Source: Burhinus oedicnemus (taxonomy: Eukaryota > Chordata > Aves > Charadriiformes > Burhinidae). Taken from it: DNA of 64,000 bases. The DNA is taken from positions 1,156,481 to 1,220,480 of the forward strand of contig VFFE01007767.1 of NCBI GenBank assembly GCA_008921705.1. The letters run 5' to 3'. This document shows, piece after piece, positions 36,272 to 48,149 of the stretch. How positions within the stretch are numbered: the first letter of the stretch is position 1; the number at the start of each line of letters is the position of its first letter. The position numbers and the translations under genes were made by a program. The notes under the pieces were generated by a model. It was not told the DNA's origin. It saw only the letters and a program-made list of their open reading frames with translations, and did no database searches.

Positions 36272-38459
36272 AGAGACTCCCGCGAGGAGCGCTTGCGCGG
36301 CGCCCCTGATGTGCGGCGGCACCGTGGCCGGCCGCGCGCCTCGCCGCTCCCTCGCCCCTGTCCTGGCGACCTGCGGGCTACCGTGTATCCAAACCGTGCG
36401 TACAAAACCCGGCTCCTACATCATGAGTCTCGCAACACGCTAAATGAGGACTGAGAGAACAGTGGGAACGGCGGCTTTTCTTCTTCCAGCCAGTATGAAG
36501 GACTAATTCCCAAAATCATTGCTCACAGCAACATTCTTTTTCTGGGGAATAAATTGACGAGTCAGAGTTAAAACAGCTTTTTCTTGGCTGCTGTTAATTC
36601 ATCCGTTACACATGCTAAGCCAAAATGTAATTCCCAAATATCATTGCAAAATTGCCCTATTAATATTTTTAAAAGGTAATTTTAAGTGACTGCAGGGAAC
36701 AGTTAGACTGTTCAAAACAGGCAGCATCCCTCTCCATGTCTGTAGGTAAATTATATTTACCTTTCTAAGTGACTGAAAACAGCCGTGAACAGAAGCTAAT
36801 GTTCCTATTACTGTTTTATTGAAATCTGCTTCCCGTATTACACCTACAGCTCTGCCAAGTACAAAGTTTTCACATCCAAACCTCAGCGAATGTCTTCCCC
36901 TTTTCTTTCGCAGACCGATACTGCTTGAATCGCTTTGAAGTCTTACAATATCGTTTGCTTCATGTTCTCCCTGTGGCCCCACCAGGCTCTGCCTGATGGC
37001 CCTTCTCTCCGCTGACAGCCTTTGGAGTCGAGCAGGCACACGACACCCACCACACCAGGACAGGCGCTAACTCCTTTCCACGCAGATGCTGCTTACCTCC
37101 TGGTCTCTGCCCACCCAAGACCAAGAAGTCCCAGTTCACGCCTGAAACCAGAGTGTCTTCAGCAGCAGGAGTAAGAGTGAGAGCGTTGTTACTCCAGCTG
37201 TCATGTTTTGTAGAAGACCTTGCCCTTCAACACTGTAGGACATCGTTCCTCAGCCCAGTGAGTAACTTCTAAGCTGACCATTCATTGCCCACAGCTCAGC
37301 CTTTCCAGTCCTTCCAATACTTTGAAGAGAGCTACATAAATGTCAGCATTATCACAGTACTCCACAATTTTTCTGTTGCATATTGTTGGTACCTTACTGA
37401 CCAACATCTTTTAAGACATGGAGAAGAAAGACAAGATATGCAAGTCCTCAACAGTAATTAAAATAATTAAAGATTGCTTGTTGGGGCATCATGCCCACTG
37501 CGGCATGCTTTCCTACCCAGACCTATTCTCAGTGTCAGAAGATTTGGTTCATAGGCTGGACCACTTCTATTTTCTCTGCGTAGGAGAACAAACAAACAGT
37601 CCTGTGATTTTATGCACAAGCAAATGGGTATTTGGTGGAAATAGCAAGATTCCAGTCTGAGCAAAGGCCTAACCCATAGACCACTACTGATGAACCTTTG
37701 GGCATGGAGTTTGGGCCCTGAAACGTTTTACTCTATATACATGAATACTCCCATTAGTTTTAATGAATGTAAACTCGACTGTTTTCAACATCTCTGTCTA
37801 GAGGCCAGATCTAAAAAGAGACTTTGCTGTGCTGATACTGAGCACAAGCTCTGACTTTGAGGTGTCTGAGAGGAACACAGGACCCGGCATTAGACATCCA
37901 AGGCTGTCTGTTCAATGCATTGGGACAGTGAGAGTGCGGCAGGTGAGGCTACAGTCACCTGGCACCTTTCTTCTCAGCATTCTTCCTCACTGAATCTCAA
38001 GAGTCTTTCATCTAAAGTCTTACAACCTAAGAAAGACAATAAACAGAACATACACAACAGCGAATGCTACCTCTTCAGCTTGAAACCTGCAGATCAGTAA
38101 AAGATCTGAACGTGGATGACTTTTGCTGACTGCTGAAGCACTAACCAGTGAGCCATCATACGAGAGCGCAACTTTGTCTATCTCTACTCTGTAAATGGAA
38201 AAGATTAGCTGTCTACCCTTAGGAGAAGGCTTCTGACTGTATCTTCAGAAGAAAGGAAGAGGCCAAGTGCTGTTTAAGGGGTTCAGAAACCAGAAAAGCA
38301 TACTACTTCAGACTAATCATCCTCCCTATCAGTGTTTTGTTCTTTATTTCCGGACAGCTCTCTTCCTCGATACGCTATTTCTTGTGGATCGTATCTGGAG
38401 TTGCTTAATTTTTTCCAATATCTAGTGTATCTAATTTCAATACTATTGTTGGATTCACT

Positions 38460-38620
38460 GATTATGGACAAGATTTTCTTTTATATTTTTGTAAAAACAT
38501 AAATGTATACAAATATATTACATATGGATATATGAAAATATTATACTATGTAATAGAAACATTTTTAATATGATATAATATTTAAATATAACATTATTTT
38601 ATTGTTATTGTGGGATCCAT
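38460..38620. repeat. AT-rich low-complexity tract
   Basis: About 160 bases of mostly A and T with repeated ATAT and TATAAT blocks, likely easily unwound. No repeat unit is conserved. Confidence 0.7.
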
Positions 38621-40133
38621 GAACTTAAATGTTCATTGCTATGACATCTGTGACCTTCTTCAGATATAGGCTTAGGTTCCTGAATGTCAGAGAAAGCTAA
38701 TATAGGACAGAGGGGGAAGCTGGGTATTGTTCATGAGTTTTATAAACGTACCATATATTCATCCTCTGTTCAGAAAAATAAGTCTAGTTATTCACCCAGA
38801 ACTGTTCCTAAAATGAGTTCAGTAGGATATAGCAGAAACAAAAGAGTCATCTCACTTATATCACAGAATTACTCATTAACTACTCTATTTCTACAATTTC
38901 TCACAGGAAAGGACCATTTACCCCCCACCAAGCACATGCGCCTACATTATTCATTATTCTGTGTGTCATTTGTGGTCAAGTATTTGCCAGCTCTTGAGTT
39001 ACAACTCGGCCCAAACTACAAAAATACGTAGTTACAAAAAATTTCAGAACAGCTAATCAGTTTCTGCCCAAATATATTCCTGATCACTTACTTTGTAACA
39101 GAAGTCTGTAAGTGTGCAGCTTACCACCGGAAGATTTCTCGTGTTTTACTCTGAAATATAGGATTCTCGTCCTTACTAGAAGCAGGACATTAAAATAAAT
39201 GGACAACTAACATAATTCAAGATTGCTACTGAAATTATTAAAAGCAGAGAATAAGATTTCCATGGCAAAATTTTTTCTTTATGGAGCTGCAAGCATCAAA
39301 CCATGGAAAGTATTATTCCTGAAGAAGGATCCAAAATGTTGGAAGAAGCAGATATAGACAGTTTTTCTTGATTAGTTGCAAGACCTCTGTTCTTTTAGTT
39401 CTTCAAATAAAATGCATTTGGAGGGTTTTTTTATTCAGTTGTTTGTACACAGGTTTGCTATTTTTCAGATACAAAGGTGGCTTACCACATTTTTTTTAAG
39501 ACTGTATTAACAAAACACTTCTATTCTTGGGTCTGTTAGTAAAATCAGAAAAGTGTTATAACTGAAAAGACATCCCTGCAAATAGGATCAACTTACCTTA
39601 AAAGCAAAGAACAAGACTGAACAATAGTATTTTACTGACCTCTCCAGTTCACTTAGCTCTGGCTTCTCTTACAATGGAAGTCACACAAAAGAAGGCTATA
39701 CCTAGATGAAAAAATCCAGAAATCTTGGCATGTTGCTAACTGTAGACTGTTGAGTAACCTAAAAGTCAACCGTTCTCCCAACCTTCATAACCACGTTTAC
39801 CAAAAGGAAATGTCATAGGCTGCCTGGTTCTGGATCATGAAACGTACAGTTGCACTTATGTTCAGGAGAGACAAAAAGTTGTTTCAGTGTGACTTGTGAC
39901 AAAATTATAGAACAGCCATTGCTATTATCAGTAATTCGAAATAAAGTCTGCAGCTGTGGAAAAAAAAACCAACCACAAACCAAACAGAGAGGGCTACATT
40001 CAGAATTGATCTTCAGATCTCACCTCACATACTATAAGGGGAATTTTGCATTGCAGTTCCCTGTGATCTATCTGTTCTGAGTGGCTGCTGAAAAGAGTGC
40101 AATCATTATGGCAGTCAGTTTACCACTTTCTGC

Positions 40134-40157
40134 TAAATAAATAAACAAATAAATAAT
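40134..40157. repeat. Imperfect (TAAA)n tract
   Basis: TAAA units with one C interruption, about five copies. Confidence 0.8.
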
Positions 40158-41942
40158 CCTAAGATACTGCTTCAAAAAAGTGAAAAGAAGAAAAATTTGG
40201 TGGTGTAAAAAGTGAGCATAACATCAAGGAGAGTAATAATGATGATTCTCACATAGCACTTATTTCTCTAAAGCATTTCTTATTATCATGGTAAGAAAGG
40301 GAGAAATTTCCTGGCCTTGCAGGTTTTTTGAACTGCACCTACTAAGAATGCTTAAGAGTTCTTAAAATAATACTGAATATCATGAAAATAAGAATGAATC
40401 TTATGCAACTGAACTTTAATGTTGTCTCTACAGAACACACAGGAAAGCAGAGGAATTGCCAGCCTGTGTTTTCAGGATCAGCAAACCATTTCAGCATTTT
40501 CTGAAGTCCAGGATTCAGATTTAAGTTCTAAACACAGGCCTCAGTTCAGGAAAGCAATTGTATTCAGAGCAACATGAAAGCATGTGTTAACTTCACGTGC
40601 AATCAGATTACTAGCATGGTATAGAAGTATTTTCTTAAATAGGTTAAATTTAAGAAAAAAAATTGAAGGGCACATTTTAGAGTACACTCAAAACCATTGT
40701 TTGTGAAAAAATGAGAAGAACACAAATTTAGTATCCTTCCAATGCTTAGGAAAACACATGTCCCTGAAATATTCTCACCAGAAAACATCTGCCTCAGTTC
40801 TAAAAGTTATTTTGCGGGTGATCACACTAGTCAGCTTTACATCTGTCCAAGTGCTATAATTCAGCCAGAACACTAATGTCTGAAGGAAAGATGGTGAGAA
40901 AGGAAAATGCAGGTAAGCTTTGTGGATCCACTCCAGATATGTCCAAACAGGAATCTCACATGTTCAGCCAGGCAGCAATCTTAGGAAACCTGTGCTGACA
41001 GGTTGTATGGGCAACACCACTTCTGGAGGCCTTTTCTTAATCAGACTGTTTCAAAGAGATCAGGCATCAAATTCAGGTATTGGTGCTCTTTTCAGGATGC
41101 ATTTACAGGCTCAAAATGTTCTTGCATTGCCTTCTAGAAGAGCTCTGTATGAAAGATGACACAAGGGGTCCAAAGAACCGTGGAGAAGCCATTATATTTT
41201 AGTTCCTCCAGCTACATTTATTACCAGCTATCAAAAGATTAGCAGAGGCTTCTGATCCTAGAACTCTATTGCCAAAACGGAGGGAGGTTATGATATCCCA
41301 CCATGAGAACACACTTGAATTCCTTTGGTTACGGTTAGCTCCAGCAGAATTCTAACTCAAACACCTCTGGTGCAAGGAAGCTTCTTCCATTGCTGTTCCC
41401 TTGCTGCCCCTTGCGATGTCAGCAGCTTCCTGCAGGACCCCAGGATACCAAACACATTGGTGGCCTGAACCAGCAATAAAAACCTCTTTCTTGGAGTTGT
41501 AATAGGAATGGTATACAAGAGGTTCATCTTGTTCCTTATCAGGATTATGTAAGAGATATTCAGAATATTCTTGGTAATACACAGCAGAGAGAAACTAAAG
41601 GATACCCCCCACCACCACTCAATACCTTTTCTGCATATGGTCTCAGACATACACAGATGTTACAGTAATGGGGCCTAGATCAAAACCTAAGAGCAAAACT
41701 AAAACTAGATCTCACTCCTACAACTGAGTGGGAGAGAGAAAGATCGAGGATGTTTATACTTACCTAGATTGAAATAAGGGACAATGTATTTCCACTGTTG
41801 TATGAAACTTTATGATCACTTAGCATAGACAGGAATTCATGTGGGTGCTGGAATATTTAAAGACTAATTAAAAAAACAAACACAAAACCAAAAACCTTTA
41901 AGCCTCCAAATTAAATATACCTATCCTAACGCCAAGTCTTCA

Positions 41943-42075
41943 AAAGTATGAGGTAGAGGAAGATAAGAGTATGGAGAGTAAAGAAGGGGGAGAAAGATTA
42001 GGGAGGAAAAAAGATAACAAAGAGGAGTGGGAGGGAAACAAAAGGATAAAAAATCAGAAAAGCGAAAAAAGTATG
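41943..42075. repeat. Purine-rich tract
   Basis: Plus strand rich in GA, GGA and GAAA blocks, giving a lysine/glutamate-rich 85-codon frame (41971-42228) that is compositional. Confidence 0.6.
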
Positions 42076-42079
42076 AATT

Positions 42080-45000
42080 ACTTAATTTTTCAGACTGGCC
42101 ATATTCCTGCTGCTTTCAGAGGTTTTACAGTGGAAAGGAACCGACATATGTTTGCAGCTTGCGGTGAGACTGAAGGCGAAAGGAGAACGCAGAGGGAACT
42201 GACCTCTCTCCAGTTGCTCCTGTCCTAATGGATGGTATAATCTCCGCTACAGCAAAGGAACAGAGAAAGCACTTAGTGAGTTACTCACAGCTCCCTGTCC
42301 CCTCCTCCTCCTCTTGGCCCCCAGCTTCTCAGATCTTTCTATTAAACTTTTAATAGTGGGGACCCCCTCACTCAGGGCAGCACTGCAGTCATTCATTAGT
42401 GTCCACCTAGGGAACAAATAACTCTTTAGCTGCACTGTAGGTGTCCAGCTTGCTTTGTGCCTGGAGGGGGATTTGTAATCGAAACAGGGAAGTGCAGGAG
42501 CAAAGAGAAAAAATGGGCAATAATAACCCGTGAACTCGCCTTTCATTCAGGTAACACACAAGACACATGTTAATGATTTCAGCTTAAGTACCAGGCAGAG
42601 AACCAACTGTACACTAACCAGGCAGAAACCACCTGCATGTGCCAATGTAGCTAAGTAGGGACTTAGAGAAGGGACAGCGAGAAGTAACTTGGTGAATTTG
42701 CAGGGAATTGCTTTGTTGTGTACTGTTCTTCATTTGCAAAGTCCCTTTTCAGACTTCACCCGAATGGATCAACAAGCTAAATTTTTTCTCAGGTCTTGTG
42801 TTTTAGTCCATCTGCACAGAGTATTTCTATAACTGGATTAGGAGAACCTATGAATATCGAAACAGAATGCGCTGGGATTTCAGCAGCTATGCTGTCTAAT
42901 GGGACTGGAATATCAACCAGTTATGTGCTATGCTTGGCAGGACTGTTTCAGACCTCATGGCCCAGATCATCTGGACCATTAAGATAATTTTTAAATACAA
43001 ATTTATTAAAACATAAGCAAATAGGAAATTAGTTTTTCTTCCCATAATTTCTGTCCAAATGCATGTGTGTGCAAAATCCATGAAGCAATCTCTATCTATG
43101 TAGTCTCCTTCATTTGTCTCTTTCAGCTTTTTGGTGACGACCGGCCACGGCAGGGTGAGACAGCCATTTGCTCATCTTGCCAGTACTCTTGGATGAACAC
43201 ATCAGCCTGCAGCATGTAATAGGTAGAAGACAGCCAGAGAAATACAAGTGAAGAAAGGTCTCTTTAACAGAGAAGAGAGGACTGCAAATACCTTCGAGGA
43301 CAATGTTTCCTTTTTCATCCCTAAATATTTGCAATCAATACAGCTTCAGTATTTCGCAAACTAATCAATAATGCAGTGACAGTGAAAGAGATGTGAGGGT
43401 CTTTTTAGCGGCTACAAAGTGGCAATGATGCTTTGATGGCTCCTACCGAGGATTTATCATTTCTTGGATAATCTCCTGCAGAACACTGTGGGGCCTGAGA
43501 GTTTAACATACAATATGGCTATAGGAAGGAAACTGGACACATGCCTGCACTTTATCTTAATTTCCTATAGCATCATGTGCCAAGGAAATCAAAGGTAAAA
43601 CAAAAGCATGATACATGTCTAAAAGTATTAATACAGTGTGCAAAGACTGTTGTTTTGACATTTAATAAAGCTAAGCTGGTCAGTAAAAGGTAAGACAGGC
43701 CAAGGGTGTTATGAGGAGCAACAATCCTGTTTTGCCATTGTCGTTGCCATGAGGGACTTCAGAGGGACTTTATTATTAACTATTCTTATTAGACTATATT
43801 ATAAACTATTTCAGAGACAAACACAAGCTAAATCTCTCTCCCTTTCCACATGTATGCAATTCACTAACTTCAAGAAGGCTGTTTCTGTGAATAAAATGAG
43901 AACAACTTGCCCCTAAATAATGAATCACATTCAGTACTTAATAAAAAGGAACAGAAGAGGTTACGTCTCTGAAGTTTAATATGTTTTGGTCAAAATGCAG
44001 ACCTTGGCCCCTGGCTCAAGTGACCAGAACATTTACTGAGATGTGCCAGCCCTGGGGGAAGGGGTTTTCCATTCAGTCACCTCTACCACTACTCAGGACA
44101 CTGCCACTCACACACAGCATAATCCTCCCGGGAAAAGAAAATACAGGCTGTGCACAGCAGCATATTCTGACAATACCAAAGTCCTCCTCCTTCTCCTTGA
44201 GACCGTGATGTAGGACCCTAATAATAAGTCCAAGAGTAGTCAGACAAAATGTAAAAAAATCTCATCATTTCACCTGCCCAGGAAGCCTCTTAGGCCTGAA
44301 AGGACTGAAATTATTCCTTACCCATTCTCCTTTCTCACTGTTCTTTCATTACATAAAAGCCTTTCTAGATTTCCTGAAGTCTGTGTTGCAATTATTCACT
44401 ACCTCCAAATAATTATTATACATACATGAAATTCTACTTTAAGAAAAAATGGTATATTAATAAATACACACTGCAACATATCCCAATTGCTACTGAAGAG
44501 ATTCCTGATTATCCTGCACTATAACATGTTACAACTATGTATTTTTCAAAAGAACACAATCCAGCATTTTCAGTTTTTCATACAGCCAAGCAGTAATTGT
44601 GGTATCATTAACTTTTTCAGTTTTATCACACTACATTTAATACACTGTACATTTGCCCAATTTCCACCAGTAACTACCTAAGTGTAAATACAAAATATGA
44701 AAAACATACGATCATGTACAGCATATTTTTAAGTCTTATAGCCCTTCCTACTCTTATCATTACAACATTAACTAGCTTTGAAAAATTCTGCTAACACTCA
44801 GAGCACTTTAACAATTGCTTTCCTTACGTATTCATGCAATTGGTATTTCCAGATTCTCAGAGGTTTAACCTTTTTCTTCTTTGCAGTTTATAAAAAAACC
44901 CCATAACACCCAAACCCCCCAAAACAGGTGTGTATGAGTCTGTCAATGCACCTGGAAATTTTCGATCTTTTTAAAAAAATTAAGATAATCAACACAATTG

Positions 45001-47430
45001 TACTGTTAAAATCAGTGAACTCTCAATTATATTGTCAAGTAACCTTAAAATACCTCATTTTCTGAAATTCTTTCATTTGTTTTTAAGGTAGGATTTTTTA
45101 AAGCTTGTTAAAATATGCCAAAACCATCAAGCTAAAACATGTCAAAATGAATGATGATATTAACAACAAAAATTACATTTATGGTCTTTTACAAATCATA
45201 GCATCCAGTTCAATGACACACAAGCAGATTTATAAAAAAACTAGTCTCACAAGACTACAGAACCCTTTAAAAGCACCACTTCTGCCATCTTCAACAGGCT
45301 TTTGCAGTTTGATAGGTACAGATAATTTGTATTTCATACAGCCAATGGTCATTAAAGACCGCCCCATATTTCTCTCAAATTGCATAAATTGGAAAATTGT
45401 TCATTTCCTCTTCCTCCAGCTCTGTTTTCATGTATGATGAATTTAGGTATGTTTTCCTGAAAATGGGCAAGAGATTATGCTACATACAGATATGCCTGCT
45501 GAAAACAATTCAGTGAATTAAAAATAACCGCGGACTGCAACTGACCTTTCGTATAAACCATATATCTCTATATTTTTGACATGCCTTAATGATTATTAGA
45601 GTTTGGCTCAATGAAAGCAACTGAAGAGTACAGTATTTCGCATTTGTTTTATATTATTTACAATTTCAGTGTTCTATTTACAGAGGTTTATGATCCCCAT
45701 CCTGGAAATCTTATTCAGATGAATAATCCAATCTCGTTAAGTATTCTGAATGAGAGACACAGGGACTGACTCTTTCATTCTGATATAAACACAAGATAAA
45801 CAGATAGACAAACTATACAGATCAACTTAGGTCATGGGTGCCTCCTTACTGGAGACACTGTGTTTGCTATCTCTACAGGGCTTTTTAGGCAGATGAGCAC
45901 ACCAATGTAGAACCCAACATCCTGACAAGCTCCAAGAGCTCTGCAGTACTTCTGATGGAAATACGTTATAATCAGCTCTACGCTGCATGTACCCACTCCT
46001 CCCCCAAGACAAAAAGTTCACTATCTCCAGCACCACTGTGTGCATAAACACATTTTTCAATATTATGCTTCAAATGTTAATTATAGTCAATACAGAGATC
46101 ACAGTCTAGGATGTATTAAATATGGGTTTACCTCTGCGAGGAAAAGGGATATATATAACATAATTTCCAGATTTAGATTTTAACTAAAATTACCATGGAA
46201 ATGTATGTTTTGTTCATTTTGATATTAAATAAATGGATAATCACAACTGTGAAAAATAATTCTGTGGCTACTGACTTTTTTAGTTTTGAAAATTAAATTC
46301 TGTAAATACATATCAAGATATTATTCCTAAGGATTTTTAAATAAAAAAAACGTAACACATGGAATAAGTATACATGTAACAAACATGTTAGAAGTTATAC
46401 CTATTACTAGTTCAGAGCAGATGCAACTATTGCCAACATCTTCCTCACTGGTACTTATTCTTTCCAGTTCAAAGGTTTGCATACAAAGTTTGTGTGCATG
46501 GGTTTTCTGACATTTTCAGGATCTGGCCTGACAAACGTTCAAGTAACTTTCTCCAGAGGTATAGTCCAGCTCTGCTCCAAAGCTTCTCATCTTAGTCAAG
46601 CTGCTTATGCATTTGCAGAATGAAGCCCTTGGTATAGACACAGATACACATGGTTAAATGAGATTTGGCTACCAATTTCACAATGTGGCATTCTATATCA
46701 GACAAAGCAACAAAGGAAAGGTGACTTGTTCTCCTGGGTGAGCTGTAAATATCAACCGTCACATCACTTAATAGGTTTATTTTATTAATAGCATATATTT
46801 AAAGTCTTCAATGCAAGTTTCTTTTGAACAATGAAAGGCTAAATTCTTGAAAGATAATAATCAGCACTGCAGCAGTTCTTTGATGGTCTGTAATTACCCA
46901 ACTGTCCACTATTTGAAAGACAGCAGCAAACTACCACTCACCATTAGTTTATTTTTATTTATAACTTGTACTTTAAGTAAGAATCCATTAATTACAAGCA
47001 AAACAAATTGCTTACTCGAAACACTTCCCACAGAGGCTTGGTTTTTTACATGCATTAATCTAGCTGAGATATACATGACATTTTAAATGGAGGTTAAACT
47101 GATGTAAATAAATGCAATTATTTGAAAGCAAACGGGATTCAGTCACATCTATTTCTGCATGGGATTACCGTATGTTTTCTGCTGGCATGTGTCATGAACA
47201 AACACTGAACCACAGGAATTCCAGAAGGCTGTGGATTTTAAAACTTCCTACTGACGTGAAATTTGACGATATGGCACTGTACTCTTTCTTTTAGTTTTAT
47301 ATGATTTGCCTGAGGTAACATCTTGTGTAATTGTTCTTAAATAATTACCTGTAGAACTGCTTAAGCTGGAGGGATGGCAAAAGGTTTGAATTTCACAGAC
47401 TTTTGCTTTGTTGATATAAAGCTACAGATG
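42080..47430. other. Intergenic DNA, no gene recognised
   Basis: AT-rich. The longest frame is 110 codons on plus at 45105-45437, with no recognised similarity. No repeat family or RNA gene seen. Confidence 0.55.
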
Positions 47431-47434
47431 AACC

Positions 47435-48145
47435 CTGCGCGTGCCTGAGTCCCGCACTCAGGAGCACTGCTGATCCTGACATGGCTGCAGGGCCGTGTCA
47501 ACCTTCCCACGTGGGACTGTGCCCCGATGGTCGCCATCTCGGGCCTCCCCTGGGGGAAACGCTTTCCTGTCACCCCCCAGCCAGCCTGCAGTGCCCACCA
47601 GCGCCCCCCCTACCAGGCCCTCACCCCTTTCCGGGGAACCCTGCCCTAAGCCAGCCCCAGGAGCCTGCCATGACCCTTGGCTGCCTCAATGGCTGCCGCA
47701 GTGGCAGTGCTCCTTCCCACTCTTCTCCACAGGCACTGTACAGTGCCACCCATCCCACCACTGCCCTTCCCTGCCTCACACCCACCTCCTCCCTCAGGGC
47801 CAGCCACTCTCCAGCTGCACTGGCAGTTTTCTCCCACTTCTTTCCTCAAAGTATCACCTCCACCTAAGAGCAACTACCTCGGCCTCTGCCCTGGCACCTC
47901 ACAGCTACCATGTCACTGCAGCTCCTCCACTTCTAGGCCCTCCAGGAGAGGTGGCAGCGGGCACCCCCTTCCTCACTCACCTCTTCTTCACCAGCCCCTC
48001 ACACTGAGTACTGGCCTCTTGCAGCGGCCCCCTCCCACCATCACAGCTGTGGGTGGGCCTTGGGCCGCCATGATGTGGAAATGGCGGCTGCTGCCTGGAG
48101 ACTCCAAGAGGCACGGTGAGTTCTGCTGCTGCAGCCCCAAAACCA
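47435..48145 (+). other. C-rich, CpG-depleted block with a candidate exon end
   Basis: About 700 bases are abruptly GC-rich inside AT-rich DNA, with strong strand bias: the plus strand is rich in C and poor in G and A. CpG is scarce for the GC content (roughly 20 by eye), so this is not a normal active island. Near the right edge GCCGCCATG, an ideal Kozak start (ATG 48069), is followed within 50 bases by ACGGTGAGT, a strong splice donor (GT at 48115). Three overlapping proline/serine-rich frames cover the block, but C-rich DNA rarely contains stop codons and none resembles a known protein. It could be a decayed mobile-element fragment (for example an LTR), an old promoter/first exon, or a compositional oddity. 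Confidence 0.4.
48064..48088. promoter_or_regulatory. Inverted pair of YY1-like sites
   Basis: GCCGCCAT (48064-48071) and its exact reverse complement ATGGCGGC (48081-48088) are separated by nine bases. Both match the YY1 core in opposite orientations. YY1 sites are common in promoters and some retroelement 5' ends. Occupancy is inferred only. Confidence 0.4.
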
Positions 48146-48149
48146 CCAG

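Larger units (their letters stand above)
36204..36277 (-). tRNA. tRNA-Asn (anticodon GTT)
   Basis: Read on the minus strand, the 74 bases fold into a full cloverleaf. The 7-bp acceptor stem (GTCTCTG with CAGGGAC, one G-T pair) is followed by a 4-bp D stem, a 5-bp anticodon stem with loop CTGTTAA, a 5-base variable region, a 5-bp T stem GGTGG/CCACC with loop TTCGAGC, and discriminator G. The anticodon GTT is at 36241-36243, so the product decodes AAC and AAU as asparagine. There is no intron and CCA is not encoded, as expected for a eukaryotic nuclear gene. The pol III boxes and terminator are intact and no stem is damaged, so it looks functional. It sits alone inside a CpG island, about 27.6 kb upstream of COMMD3 and on the opposite strand. 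Confidence 0.97.
35360..36400. promoter_or_regulatory. Orphan CpG island containing the tRNA-Asn gene
   Basis: About 1 kb of very GC-rich, CpG-dense sequence (clearest at 35.37-35.60 and 35.80-36.37 kb) separated by an AT-rich interruption around 35.71-35.79 kb. That interruption holds several TAAT/ATTA homeodomain-type cores. Apart from the tRNA no gene is recognised. Several long frames cross it on both strands, but they are arginine/proline/alanine-rich, overlap one another and run through the tRNA, as expected in stop-poor GC-rich DNA. It could be a pol II promoter of an unannotated transcript, a distal regulatory island of COMMD3-BMI1, or open chromatin around the tRNA. Confidence 0.75.
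36420..41940. other. Intergenic DNA with an AT-rich low-complexity part
   Basis: No gene recognised. About 38460-38620 is almost pure A and T with TATA-like runs, and a short (TAAA) tract is at 40134-40157. The longest frames (115-132 codons) show no similarity to known proteins. Confidence 0.55.

Noticed and set aside
33190..36400. First exon of DNAJC1, expected on the minus strand from human synteny
   Set aside because: No J-domain start or signal-anchor-like segment of that protein is seen in any frame; the gene probably lies left of the window.
35622..36454. Several 140-200-codon frames on both strands
   Set aside because: They overlap each other in GC-rich stop-poor DNA and run through the tRNA gene; no similarity recognised.
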